A stretch of 64,000 nucleotides of DNA from Cryptolaemus montrouzieri (lineage: Eukaryota; Arthropoda; Insecta; Coleoptera; Coccinellidae). The translations under genes were made by a program, and so were the position numbers. A model generated the notes under the pieces. That model saw only the letters and a list, made by a program, of their open reading frames with translations. It did not search any database and was not told the DNA's origin. Positions 10,206 through 22,170 of the stretch are shown in pieces. Numbering within the stretch: the stretch's first letter is position 1; each line of letters begins with the position of its first letter. The DNA is taken from contig JABFTP020000083.1 in the NCBI GenBank assembly GCA_013387265.2, positions 53,988,485 through 54,052,484 on the forward strand. Reading direction: 5' to 3'.

Positions 10206-11470
10206 TTGTACCTATGATTTGTGCATTTCCTTTCTTTCTCAATAATAACATTTAAAGAATGTTTTATGGCGTATAATATATATATAAATATTACTTATGA
10301 TTAGTTACGACAGTAAAGACTAGAGAATTTGAGGTTAGAAGTTATTTTAAGTCTTTTGACAGCCAGATGACGGCTCATAATTCAGATTAATATATAGAAC
10401 GTCCCAAAGTTATTGATTTCACCTATTCGTTTAAAAGATAGCAAAGAGAAGTGTAAGGTTTGATTTTGACAAACACAAATATGAAAATCGTTTTTCGATA
10501 TCTTTTATCATTTTTAAAATATCGTATTTGAAACAGAATTTCATAATCAGAATTCAAATATGTTTTCTATTCGACCATAGAAATATCATTTACACATTAA
10601 TAGAATTTTTCTGTGGTCATTTTCGATTGAAGAAATCAAAGAAACTAATCTTAAAATACATAAAAATAAGAACAAGTTTCAATGAAATATTTAAATTGTT
10701 TCCTGAGTTCCTTCATAACATTGTTCAAATACGTCAAAACGACATAGTGTAATTTCATAACAATACTAGAACTTCACGCATAGAAAGAAAATAAACATTT
10801 TTGCAACGATGACACATTATCTGTGGTTTGCATCTTCGCCATAGAATTTTATTCCACTTATAGACATTAAAAATAACTCATATAATTATATATTGGACTT
10901 CGAGAAGAAAAATGCTTCCATTTCAAACACGCATTAAACATAAACCAGGTAGTTATTCAAATTAGAATATTTTTGATAAATAATACAAATTCATATTGGT
11001 ATTTTCTCTCGGCATCCTTAAACACAACATTTTGTATATGAAAAACTGTAATTTCACATTCATGATCCAAAAAAGATTGCTGTCGGATTCAGTGATTCAA
11101 AGTAATACCACAGAATAATTAGGGTTACTAGACTACAAATTGATGAATATTCATGTTTTAATTGTATTATTCACGTTAATTCAAAATTTTCGAAAAAATT
11201 GATGCTTTATGGTTTTAAGTGTATAGAAAATAATAATTTTTTTTCATTTCGTAACTCAGTTATGTTATAACCAGTATCTTCTTTTATTTCATTTCAAATA
11301 GCAACAAATAAATCTGTAATGTTAAATTTATTTTCAAATAAATTCTATTCTAGCGTATTTTTTGTTATTACGTAAATTTAGTCAATATATTCGCACCGAT
11401 TGGCTAATATTCAAGTCGGTTAGTGAATGTGAGAGAAAACAGAAAACAGGCCATATATCAAAGTTTAGTA
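10206..11470. other. Intergenic region between zinc-finger gene and halfway-like gene
   Basis: AT-rich. Short open frames (for example 10528-10752) show no domain or splice support. The promoter of the downstream LRR gene presumably lies in its last few hundred bases. Confidence 0.35.
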
Positions 11471-11532
11471 AACAAAGGTTAGGTCTTGAACAAACATGGA
11501 CCCTTGTTATCCAATTATATTCATAATGATAC
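11471..11532 (+). promoter_or_regulatory. Putative 5' leader exon of the halfway-like gene, with upstream ATG
   Basis: A donor GTAAGT follows 11532 and an acceptor TTACAG precedes the coding ATG at 12018. The leader has an ATG at 11496 whose frame (MDPCYPIIF...) reads across the junction and stops after about 15 codons, so it would be a small upstream ORF. Confidence 0.4.
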
Positions 11533-12017
11533 GTAAGTACTCCACTAGACTTTATTTGTGTGATAAATATCTCAGTTCATGTTAACAAACAAAATTAAAA
11601 TAGTTTACGTCTGATGAATTGAATGGAATGAGTAACGGTCAGTAGAAAATTTGTACATTGCAGTAGTTTATATTACCCGAAAGTAACTTGGAACTATTCC
11701 AACTTTGATAAGATAATTATTTTTGTTTTTATTTGTATTGTGTTGGAATGCTAATTTCTTCTTATTATTTCTGTAAATATCCAATTTGAATCGATTTGTA
11801 TTATTTACATGAACTATTTGATTTTGTTAACATTAGTTAATGACTTAATGAAACTTTAAACATGCCTAATAACTCTATTTTACGAAAATACTTATCAGTA
11901 ATTTTGATTATTGAAAAAATCATTGATTACTCGGAAATCTTTAATATGGTTAAATAGGAATTTGATTTGTTATTAAAGTAAGTGTTGCATGTTTTTTCAA
12001 TTTAAATTTGGTTACAG

Positions 12018-15000
12018 ATGTCTTGTAAATGCCTTCTTGTTTTCATTATATCCATAATCTTTCCGTTATGCCTGGCTAGATTGGAAGAAGATACTTCGTA
12101 CAATAACACAACAAATCTTGATCATTGTGGAATAAATAAGTGTTTTCATAAGTCTTCAGACTTTTGTCCAAGTGTAGATAGTCCTTGTCGATGCCACCAG
12201 TTGCCGAAATGCAGGAGAGCTGTTGTTTGTTGCAATGTTACTAGTTTTCAACTTGTCGAAGGCTTGGCTTGTGCAAGTATGCATCCATAATTATTTTTTT
12301 GACTCAAATAACGAAATATTATCGTTTAGATGTAAGTGATGGAGTTGTCGAAGCTTTACATATACAAAATGCCACCTTAGATATATTAAATGTCACTTTA
12401 CCGACATGGAGAAGATTAAGATACATGACTATCACCGATGGTCACATCAAAAGTGTAATTGGGGAATTTTCTAAACTGACATTTATATCATGTCTCAATT
12501 TGTCTTCCAACAGCATAAGCAAATTCGATGAAAGATCATTAGTCACGCTGTATAATTTAAGTTACTTAGATTTATCGCACAATAACCTAACGGAAGTGCC
12601 ACGATTCAAAAAAGAAGGTCCAGTAACTTTAGATATTTCGTGTAAGTATTACTGGTCAAAATAAAATTAATTTTTCACTTTCGTTGATTTTTTCTAGACA
12701 ATGATTACATACTTTGCAGTAGTGTCTTGGATGCTTTGAAAAGGGCAGAATTATTCTTCAGCAACGAAAATAAAACAATGTGTTCGTCATCCAAAACATT
12801 TCATTGGTTTAATTCTACGGAACATTTACAATTGATACAAATCAAAGGATTACATGAGGTAAAATGTCTTGTATTTAATGTACAAGGTGGGCAAATTTCG
12901 ATGTATTTGTGAGGCAGCTATGTGAAATATTGCAGATAAAGAAAATTAACCCTCCCCTCAATCTTATTTTCAGGGACTAGTTTAGTGGTGCAAACGCTTT
13001 TCAAATATCTCTCTCTGTTCTGGACTTATTCAAAATTTTCGACTTTTGGGAAAATCGTCCATCGCAGATATCTGGATCATTATCAAAGTTACATAAAGAT
13101 AAGTTTGACATTCTACAGGCACTTTTTTAAGTAGAATACTGTGCTGTGTGAAAAATATTTTTTAGCTCAGTGGTTTTCAAGTTATAATGCAAATATGCTT
13201 TTTTTTTAAAACAATAAGGAAATTTTACCTCTGTTGCATACAGCAATTTTTCTCTTTTTCAGAAATATTTAACACTTGTAGTCAATTTTTGCATTCAATC
13301 CTTTTTTTCAGAGAAAAAAATTGCCACAATTCCATTCATTAGGTGCGTGCCCATCAACGATTTATATTGTTCTATGACTGAAAACCACAGATTTTAAAGA
13401 TCCTATCTAAGAACATGGTTATTTCTATGGTTTGATTCGATTCGGACCATAGTAATTAATTGTGGTCTTAGAGTTTGACACTTACGATTCCAGTTTCAGT
13501 AAAGGTATCAATGTTTATTGAATATCGAAATAGCTGCTTGGTAGTTGTATGTTCCAACTATTACTTTTGAGAATTAGTTCACCTGAGACTTTGGTTGTTT
13601 CAAGATGCAGAATAGAAATCATAACTATGAAAATTATGATAAGTTCGATATGATGGAATGTTATATTCTTAGTGCGTATGATTCAGCAGCAACAGCGGAA
13701 ACATATTTCAATCGGTATCCTGAAAGGCACCAGCCAGATAAATCTATTTTTCGGAGAATGAAAGAAAATCCTATCAATAGTGACTCATTCAGAAAATCAA
13801 AAAATAAAAAAATATCACGTAAGTGATAGACGAAGCAACAATCGAAGTGATAGGTGCTGTAACGGCCAAACCTTCAATTTCGAATAGACAAATAGAAGCA
13901 GAAACAGGTTAGTTCGGGACGTCGGGCGCTCGTATGGAGTTGCAACGCACCTACCTGAATAATGTTCGTGATCAACTTCAACAACGCAAAGAAGCTGGTG
14001 AACATAACATCGCGATTAAATATAACAATGGAACATTTGAATTTGGGAGGGTTTTACTTGGTAAAATTCCATTATCAATAATAAAAACAAGTAATGTAAA
14101 TATAAATGAGAATATAACTATAAATGTTCTTGAGTATTTAAAAGTTTATTGGGTTGCTTCTTCTTAAGTGGTTATTTATGACAGGTATATCCAATAAAAT
14201 TAAGGAATAGATTGCTCCCTAAAGAGATTCAATAGAGGTGAAGGGCTTAAATCGACTTGTTCATTGATGAGTCTACCTGAGTGTTTGTATTTATTGATTT
14301 CTAAAGTTTCCCAAAGATCTACCTTCCAATATTTATTATCTGTATGCAAAATTTCAAACTGTGGGTCGAAAGAATGATTATTTTCTAAGAGATGATTCGC
14401 GTAATTTGAATCTGATTTTTTATTTGAAAAACTGCGTTTATGTTCCGATATTCTAATATTAAAATTTCTGTGTGTTCTACCAATGTAGAAATTATCACAG
14501 TCATTGTAATTCAATCTATAAACACCTGATTTATTGTTTTTACCTGGTTTGGTTTTATAATTTTTATATATTTGCCTAAATTATTATTAGTTTGGAAAGC
14601 TATGTTGAAATTATTGCTACTTAAGAATGATTTCAGTTTCTCACTTGTAATACCAACGTAGGTTAAGGTGTTGAATTTTTGTTTCAATTTATCGACAGGG
14701 TAAACTTCATTCAATGCGATTCTATTTTGTTTTTTATTTAAAATATTATTTATTAGTTTGGGATTGTAACCATTATTTTTGGCTATTTGTTTAATCAAAT
14801 TTAGTTCTTTATTGAAATTTTCTGGTGATAACGGGATGTTAATCAATCTATGAATAAAACTATTGAATGCTGACATTTTATGTTGATATGGATGACACGA
14901 CGAGTTATGTATTATATCTGTATGTGACGGCTTATGGTAAATTGCGAAAACATGTTTTCCATTTTCATTCGAAATTGTTACGTCTAAGAAATTTATCGAA

Positions 15001-18000
15001 TTATTGCTTTCTAGAACACATAGAAATTATAATATTAGAATATCGGAACATAAACGCAGTTTTTCAAATAAAAAATCAGATTCAAATTACGCGAATCATC
15101 TCTTAGAAAATAATGATTCTTTCGACCCACAGTTTGAAATTTTGCATACAGATAATAAATATTGGAAGGTAGATCTTTGGGAAACTTTAGAAATCAATAA
15201 ATACAAACACTCAGGTAGAGTCATCAATGAACAAGTCGATTTAAGCCCTTCACCTCTATTGAATCTCTTCGGGGAGCAATCTATTCCTTAATTTTATTGG
15301 ATATACCTGTCATAAATAACCACTTAAGAAGAAGCAACTCAATAAACTTTTAATTACTCAAGAACATTTATAGTTATATTCTCATTTATATTTTTTCTGT
15401 ATATTCATTCGTCTGAAGAAGCTACGGTGTTTTTATTAATAACAATGGAATTCCAACTATATTTAAAACATCACAAAAAAAACTAAATTCTCCCCCATCT
15501 GATCTAATGGTATATTATCAAAATGTTGGGGGCCTACGTACGAAACTGCGAGACATTAATCTGGATCTGGATCCTGAAATTTGTACTTCATCCTTCAATG
15601 TATACAGATTGCACCGAAATTGTGAAACGAGCTCTAAATCAAGGGATGGAGGTGTATTAATACTTGTTCGGTCATCCATTGCCTCAACAATTGGAGGAAA
15701 TCTCCTTGTTATATTCCAACACAGACATTTATATATATGATGACTACAATGTGAATAGTGTTACATGGGATATTGATGAATTTCATTTGTGTGATAATGC
15801 CTCGGTTTTAAATGACTCAATAAATTTTTTGAATTTCTCTCAACTATGTTGTTGGTTGTGATTCAGGGAACTGAAACTGAAATTGATGCTGCACTTTCCA
15901 AATTTTATAATAACCTCTACAATGGTATCGATATGTTTGTCCCTAAGAGAGTAGTTAGGCTTAGCAATTACCCAACTTGGTTTACGAGTGAACTGATCAA
16001 TCTCATTAAATGTAAGAAAAAAGTGCAAAAGAAGTTTAAAAGACTCAATGGCCAAGGTGTCTATAACGAATTAAGAGTTCTCCGTGCGAAGTGCCAATTG
16101 CTTAGTAATACCCTGTATAGCAGTTATATTAGCGATACAGAGAGAAAAATTCATTCTGACCCGCAAAAATTTTGGAACTACATTGACTCTACAAAAAAGA
16201 ACAATGATCTTTATTATGATGGAGTGTCAGGTTCCGATGGGATAGAAATTGTTAATTTGTTTGCTGACTTTTTTTTCGGAGGTTTATAGCAGAGAGGTAA
16301 TTGTGCCACCCAGGGTTGAGAGTGATTGCGATTTTCAAATTGACTCCTGTCAACTTTCGTCAAATGCTGTGTTTGAGGTGATACAGGGTATGAAGCCTAG
16401 ATTGTCAATTGGCTACGATGGTATACCCTGTTTTCTGTTAAAGAAATGTGTTACTAAACTATCAACGCCTATAAGTACGCTTTTCAGTATCTCTCGGGTC
16501 GGGCCGGTTTCCTTCTTTTTGGAAGCACAACTTTATTATTCCTTTACACAAGTCTGGTTCCAAGTCAGATATAACTAACTACAAGGGTTTGAATTTGGGA
16601 GGCTTTTACTTGGTAAAATTCCATTATCAATAATAAAAACAAGTACTGTGTTTTAAGGAATTTTACTTAATAATTGCGATTCGTAACGCGTTTCACTACA
16701 CCGTAGCTTCTTCACACGAATGAATATACAGAAAAAATATAAATGAGAATATAACTATAAATGTTCTTGAGTAATTAAAAGTTTATTGAGTTGCTTCTTC
16801 TTAAGTGGTTAGTTATGACAGGTATATCCAATAAAATTAAGGAATAGATTGCTCCTTGAAGAGATTCAATAGAGGTGAAGGGCTTAAATCGACTTGTTCA
16901 TTGATGAGTCTACCTGAGTGTTTGTATTTATTGATTTCTAAAGTTTCCCAAAGATCTACCTTCCAATATTCATTATCTGTATGCAAAATTTCAAACTGTG
17001 GGTCGAGAGAATGATTATTTTCTAAGAGATGATTCGCGTAATTTGAATCTGATTTTTATTTGAAAACTGCGTTTATGTTCCGATATTCTAATATTATAAT
17101 TTCTATGTGTTCTACCAATGTAGAAATTATCACAGTCATTGCAATTCAATCGATAAACACCTGATTTATTGTTTTTACCTGTTTTGGTTTTATTATTTTT
17201 ATATATTTGCCTAAATTATTATTAGTTTGGAAAGCTATGTTGAAATTATTGCTACTTAAGAATGATTTCAGTTTCTCACTTGTAATGCCAACGTAGGTTA
17301 AGGTGTTGAATTTTTGTTTCAATTTATCGACAAGGTATCATTCTTTCGACCCACAGTTTGAAATTTTTCATACAGATAATAAATATTGGAAGGTAGATGT
17401 TTGGGAAACTTTAGAAATCAATAAATACAAATACTCAGGTAGACTCATCAATGAACAAGTCGATTTAAGCCCTTCACCTCTATTGAATCTTTTCGGGGAG
17501 CAATCTATTCCTTAATTTTATTGGATATACCTGTCATAAATAACCACTTAAGAAGAAGCAACCCAATAAGCTTTTAATTACTCAAGAACATTTATAGTTA
17601 TATTCTCATTTATATTTTTTCTGTATATTCATTCGTCTGAAGAAGCTACGGTGTAGTGAAACGCGTTACGAATCGCAATTATTAAGTAAAATTCCTTAAA
17701 ACACAGTACTTGTTTTTAACTACAAGGGTGTATGCATTCAGTCGGTTATCCCCAAAATGTTTGATGCTCTGGTATGTAATTTTCTTTCGTGGCATTGCTA
17801 CCCAGTATTGATAAATGAACAGCATGGTTTTCATTAGGGGCGTTCAACTGAAACAAACCTTTTGCTCTACCTCAATGACACAATTAATTATTTCGATACC
17901 GGTCAGCAAATAGACTCAATTTATACAGATTTCTCTGAAGCCTTCGATAGGGTGAACATTAATATTTTAGTGATGAAACTCGTGACACTGGGCATTACTG

Positions 18001-21000
18001 GTTCACTTCTATCATGGCTAAATAGCTTTTTATATAACCGTATTATATTGGTTCGGTATAGGAACTTTTTATCGAGGGAGATTTCTGCTTCATCAGGTGT
18101 TCCCCAGGGATCACATCTAGGCCCACTTTTGTTTAACGTCGATGTGAAAAAATCGCTCTCATCTAAATTCTTATTATTTGCGGATGATATGAAGATCTAC
18201 TCCGTAATTAAAAGCTCTACTCTGTTGAAAATTCAGTTGTATAGGTTTCATCTGTGGACTGAAATAAACTGTTTGCGTCTGAACGTCAATAAATGTAGTA
18301 TAATCACATTTCATAGAACCACGACACCTATACTTCATGATTACACATTGGGGGGCCATTGTCTTACACGAGTCCGGTTGATAAGAGATTTGGGAATTTT
18401 TATTGATTGCAAGCTAAATTTCAAAGAACATATAGTCCCCACATCTTATCAATCACTCGGTTTCATTATCCGAAGTGCTCGGCAGTTTTCACCCAATACC
18501 TTCACAATATTATTTTGTTCCTTGGTAAGATCTAATTTGGAGTATCTATCGATTGTGTGGTCACCTTGTTACAAGTGCGACATTATTTGGAGGGGGTGCA
18601 GAGGAAACAGAGGTAAAATTTCCTTATTGTATTAAAAAAAAAGCATGTTTGCATTATAACTCGAAAACCATTGATCTAAAAAATTTTTTTTACACAGAAC
18701 TGTATTCTACTCAAAAAAGTGCCTGTAGAATGTCAAACTTATTTTATTTAACTTTGATGATGATCGAGATATCTGGGAAGGACGATTTTCTCAAAATTTG
18801 AGAAATTTTGGATAATTCCAGAACGGAAAGAGATATCAGCAAAATGATTGCACCAGTAAACTTGCCCCTGAATATAAGATCGAGAGAGGGGGGTTCATTT
18901 TTCTCCATCTGCAATATTTCACATAGCTGTCGTACAAATACATCGAAATTTGCCCAGGGTTGACGAATTTCGATATTTTAGTAAACTCTAACATATTTAA
19001 ACATTTTCGATGATTTCAGTTAAGTAAAGATTGTAACAAATTACGCCACAATTGTACTTGCGAACCGTCTAGAGTTGATATAATCGAAGGAAAAACACCA
19101 ATTTTCGCCATCGATGTCAATTGTTCCAACAGAGGATTGAAGAAGCTACCAACTCCTCTTCCTCCAAACACAATCGCTCTTAATATAACAAACAATAATG
19201 TAAGTACTCCAAAAGATGAAAAATCGACATACCACTTGAATCTTTCAGATTACTTCTCTGGAAGCTGTAAATAACGATCCTTCTTATCAACATCTGAGAG
19301 AGTTGTACGCAGATAACAATGAAATAGTGTCTGTTTTACCTTTGGAAGGATCGAAATTCATCAGTAATTTTGTGGCGCTTAGTTTGAGAAAAAATAAGAT
19401 AAGATCGGTAAGTAGTGTGAAATATGCAATTATAAATGAAATGATTGAGGATATTTGTAGCTTCCCACGTATATGTTCTCGAATGCCTTTGATAGGAACA
19501 ATTTTTTGCGTTCCGTGCACCTTGGTTTGAATTATGTGCCATGCGATTGTAATGCGGCGAAAAACTTGAAGGTATGTATGATAATCTAGTCGACCAACTA
19601 AAAATGGTAGAAAATTATGATACAGCTTCTAAAAGTATGTGTGATATCTCATTGGATCCAAAATGTTACCTAGAAAAATGTGCAAAATTTATAAACAAAG
19701 ATAAAAAAATTATTATAATTTCATTAAGCTTCCATATATTCCTTTAGTTGTTTCAGAAATGTAAATTCATTGAAGCGTTTGTGTGCAAATTTGGGTCTAT
19801 CAGAATGTGTTCATTCATTTATTTTACCCACCGTTAGCATTCAAGAATTTTTCATTCAAATTAGCCATTTCTACTCAAATTCCTTCCATATTTATTTCTG
19901 AATAACAGTTTTCTATAAAGAATTTTTTTGTTTTTTTCTGGGATTTGAACTCTTGATGTGATGGTTACAAGTCCTTCATGATATCATCTATACCACAGAA
20001 GTTTCCAAATTTTAGGGTCCACGAAGCGTATGAAATACTTCCGAAGAAACTTTCACGTCAAAATAATAGAATTTTGTAATTCAATGATTTTGACAACATT
20101 CAAAAATCATTCTCATTGACATTGATTCGAATTTAAATAAAAATATATATATATATATAATAAAATATATTTCATTTTAGAACCTAAGTATTTTATAGTT
20201 AAAACTCATCAATAACGTGCAAAATTCATCGCTATACACGGTATCTCAAGTTGAGTGGCCTATTAGACGTTTATGGAGAACTAATAATGCTATTCTATTT
20301 CTAAAATATCTTGGATGTTACCTGAAGTTGGCAAAGGAGGCTTAGATTTCTGCACGTGCATAGACATATCCCAGAGCATAGATAACAAACTATTATTGTT
20401 TTAACTGTCAATCGAATTAATTCGAACAGAATGGCCAGCTACACAAATGAGCAAATACTTAATTTATTTTTCCTTCATGGAGATGAGAGATGGTATAACC
20501 GGAAGTGCCATTGAGGTGAAAACATTTTAGAAATAGAGTTTCGGACCAGCTGAATCAACTACCAAAATTTCAGAACGATAGCATTATTAGTTGACCATAA
20601 ACGTCTAATAGGCCATTCAACTTGGGATAACCTGTTTGTGTAAACACATTGAAGACTTATTTAGGAAACAATATTTAATCTTCGGTAGAATGTTGAATAT
20701 CCTTCTCTGAAGGGGCTGCTTTTCCGATCCACCCTTCATAATCATGATCAACCAGTGCCAGTTCTTTCAGGATATTTAACATTTTACGAAAGGTTGAATA
20801 TTTTATAGTTTATCACAGAAATAAATAAGAAATATGATTAGTTAAATGAAAGAACTTGAGCCTTGAATGCAGTTTTCTATAGTAAATGTAATAGCAAAAA
20901 GTTGGGCCAACAAGTAAAAGTGAAATTTTTTGAAACTGTGCTATTTATTTGATGATTTTTCAATCAACGAATGAAATTCAAACGACTTTGTATAAATACA

Positions 21001-22170
21001 CAAAATTTAAGATGCTTTCAGATGGTGACAATTCCAAAGCGCTTTGTCGCTTAGAGGACTTCGTACAGGGTTAGCGATTTTGAGATCGGTGGTTCGACTC
21101 TCAAATAAGATACAAATTTTTCGGGAATGAAACTGTGGTACATGACTTCCAAGTGATATAATCGAATTAATATGAATTTGAGTTTAGGGGGTTGATGCCT
21201 CTGTCCCCCGGCCGCCATCTTGGAAAAAGGGGTGCAAACACCTTTTTCGCGATATCTCGGAAACTATACGTCCTACGAAAATTTTGTAGGGACATAATTT
21301 GTAGCGAATCACTTTACCTACAAATATGCTCATATAACTTTTTATCCTAGATTTAAAATTAAACAAGTTATAAGTAAAAAAGTGAGAAAATTTTATTTTT
21401 TGCTCTATACCTTTTTTTCATACATTTTACAAAAACATTACTTCAGACCAATCTTGTAGACGGTCTTTTGAGGATTTTTTTCTATTTCATTCATTTAAAA
21501 CGCTGTTACAGCGCTCCAAAGTTGGCTGGGTGCACCAATGATCATAAGAATCCGATCAAAACAATATATTTAACTTAGTTTTATCATCTTTTTTATGCAA
21601 ATACATTCCCAAAATTTGTTAAATCCCTATCTATTACTTTACTTATTCATTGCTAACTGTTTTCCTTATATATCGCACAAAAGGTGTTCGCACCCCTTTT
21701 TCCAAGATGGCGGCCGGGGGACACGGAAGGCAACCCCACAAACTTGGGGTTAACCTTCTATTGATCCCCCACATGTCCCAAAAATAAAATTGCGTCCTCT
21801 AAAAAAATGCAATATTCGGCTTTGAAATTGTAACATTTCAATGGACTATTAATTGTAACCTCGATTCTATATTGATGACATTATTTTTTAGGTGTGGTTA
21901 TTAACAAAACAGAAGCAGATCACAGACTACGAGGATATTTATTGCGAAAATATGAATTCTAGAGTAATGGAATTGAATCCTTTGAAACTTTGTCAGAGTA
22001 CCTCAGATTGGACTGATTATGTTTATTACATCATAACTTTTCAAGTTCTTTTACTTGTAGGATTGATTGCTAAAGTTTTCTACGATTACTGGATATTCAA
22101 GACAGCTGGTTACTTACCTTGGCCCGCTAGTAAAATGCCTAAAATGCCATGTGATTGGTTATGCGAATAA
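12018..22170 (+). CDS. Leucine-rich-repeat membrane protein, halfway/singed wings 2-like
   Basis: Seven coding exons join in frame to 486 residues: 12018-12276, 12330-12641, 12698-12858, 19020-19199, 19249-19407, 19461-19571 and 21892-22170. Visible parts: a signal peptide (about residues 1-20, LLVFIISIIFPLCLA); a Cys-rich block (CFHKSSDFCPSVDSPCRC, CCNVTSF); leucine-rich repeats (LSSNSISKF, LYNLSYLDLSHNNLTEVP); a central Cys segment (CNKLRHNCTCEP) followed by a second LRR set (LRELYADNNEIVSVLP); a Cys cap (VPCDCNAAKNL); one transmembrane helix (about 437-458); and a short tail, KMPKMPCDWLCE. The overall plan and tail match my memory of Drosophila halfway/singed wings 2, an ecdysone-linked LRR protein. 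Orthology is inferred. A 5' non-coding exon probably ends at 11532. Intron 3 (12859-19019) is stuffed with nested transposons. Confidence 0.8.
13605..13910 (+). pseudogene. DUF4817-type transposase N-terminal fragment
   Basis: The frame from 13605 encodes EYILSAYDS-like residues: CYILSAYDSAATAETYFNRY, PERHQPDKSIFRRMKENP. It stops at 13825. An adjacent frame continues with VTAKPSISNRQIEAETG. This is the N-terminal helix-turn-helix region seen in insect DDE transposases annotated with DUF4817, the same type as in the element at 58.5-61.5 kb. The DDE part is missing, displaced by LINE DNA. Confidence 0.6.
14034..15438. mobile_element. Penelope-like element, family B, copy 1 (inverted pair)
   Basis: It is flanked by a 12-bp direct repeat, ATAACAATGGAA (14022-14033 and 15439-15450). 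The minus-strand half (14200-14876) encodes the thumb/linker (PLSPENFNKELNLIKQIAK...) and then a GIY-YIG endonuclease: GVYRLNYNDCDNFYIGRT and EHKRSFSNKKSDSNYANHLL, ending NLFREQSIP. The plus-strand half (15004-15291) repeats the endonuclease in reverse orientation. One frameshift separates linker and endonuclease on the minus half. The right end stops inside a hammerhead motif (15407-15429), and the left end has lost it. Confidence 0.82.
15407..15429 (+). ncRNA. Truncated hammerhead ribozyme motif
   Basis: ATTCGT, CTGAAGA, A, GCTAC, GGT, then the sequence departs from the intact copy at 17631. It is inactive because the GAAA core and the second strand of stem I are missing. Confidence 0.6.
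16679..16721 (-). ncRNA. Hammerhead ribozyme motif, core-mutated copy
   Basis: The same fold as the 17631 copy, but the first core base is G instead of C (GTGAAGA for CTGAAGA). That loses the C3-G8 pair and should inactivate it. Confidence 0.6.
17631..17673 (+). ncRNA. Hammerhead ribozyme at Penelope-like element B end
   Basis: Order of parts: stem I 5' strand ATTCGT (17631-17636); core CTGAAGA (17637-17643); one extra A; stem II GCTAC-GGT-GTAGT with a G.U closing pair; GAAA (17658-17661); a minimal self-complementary stem III ACGCGT; cleavage triplet GTT ending at 17667; stem I 3' strand ACGAAT (17668-17673). All strictly conserved hammerhead bases are present. The tiny stem III is typical of Penelope-like element hammerheads, which are thought to act as dimers. 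Activity is untested. Confidence 0.75.
19600..19930. other. Start of intron 6 of the halfway-like gene
   Basis: AT-rich, nothing recognised. Confidence 0.4.
19935..20010 (-). repeat. tRNA-like sequence (probable SINE head or tRNA pseudogene)
   Basis: On the minus strand: an A-box-like GTGGTATAGATGATA, an anticodon-loop-like CTTGTAA, and a B box GAGTTCAAATCCC, in tRNA order and spacing. Acceptor pairing is poor. Other tRNA-like sequences lie at about 21034 and 63515. Confidence 0.4.
20237..20634. mobile_element. 398-bp MITE, family 1, copy 1
   Basis: Terminal inverted repeats of about 55 bp begin CACGGTATCTCAAGTTGAG and end CTTGGGATAACCTG. A TA lies on the left. The same TIR and inner motif (AAATAGAGTTTCG) occur in the RBM25 intron element at 36327-39391. 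The family is Tc1/mariner-like by its ends. There is no coding capacity. Confidence 0.75.
21034..21112 (+). repeat. tRNA-like sequence with B box
   Basis: A tRNA-like order ending in GGTTCGACTC (a near-perfect pol III B box), with an A-box-like CGCTTAGAGGA upstream. It is probably a degenerate SINE head. Confidence 0.35.
21186..21755. mobile_element. MITE-like element with about 75-bp TIRs
   Basis: Left TIR (TGTCCCCCGGCCGCCATCTT, then GGAAAAAGGGGTGCAAACAC) and its complement near 21676-21740 are almost identical. The interior is non-coding and AT-rich. The GC-rich ends contrast with the surrounding DNA. Confidence 0.75.

Larger units (their letters stand above)
16589..17716. mobile_element. 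Penelope-like element, family B, copy 2 (inverted pair)
   Basis: It is flanked by a 13-bp target duplication, TAACTACAAGGGT (16576-16588 and 17717-17729), inside the LINE reverse transcriptase. The left half is minus-oriented (GIY-YIG and linker, frameshifted). The right half (about 17336-17515) is plus-oriented and encodes the end of the endonuclease domain (FDPQFEIFHTDNKYWKVDVW to FGEQSIP). Both termini carry a hammerhead motif facing outward, at 16679-16721 (minus) and 17631-17673 (plus). Confidence 0.85.
13918..18610 (+). mobile_element. LINE (endonuclease plus reverse transcriptase), split by two Penelope-like insertions
   Basis: The plus strand carries an ORF1 C-terminal remnant (LNNVRDQLQQRKEAGE, IKYNNG), then an endonuclease start, VYYQNVGGLRTKL (15507), with an internal deletion. 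Next come the pre-RT region (15846-16280), KPRLSIGYDGIPCFLLKK, and after the second insertion NEQHGFH.GRSTETNLLLY, DFSEAFDRVN, SSGVPQGSHLGPLLF and FADDMK. The thumb region runs to a C-terminal LEGVQRK just before the transposon TIR. Removing 14034-15450 and 16589-17729 (element plus one repeat) restores continuity of the LINE sequence. Frameshifts make it inactive. Confidence 0.82.
12884..18960. mobile_element. Long-TIR DNA transposon in intron 3, interrupted by a LINE
   Basis: The ends are inverted repeats of about 350 bp: 12884-13250 and 18611-18960. Outer ends read GGGCAAATTTCGATGTATTTG and its complement. After the left TIR comes subterminal DNA (13325-13500) that recurs inverted in an RBM25 intron near 33160-33305, then a DUF4817-type transposase start (13605). 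From about 13910 to 18610 the interior is LINE sequence with two Penelope-like insertions. The TIR pair shows that this was one transposon. No clean target duplication was identified. Confidence 0.65.

Noticed and set aside
10528..10752. 74-codon open frame in intergenic DNA
   Set aside because: No family resemblance, Kozak context or neighbouring exon.
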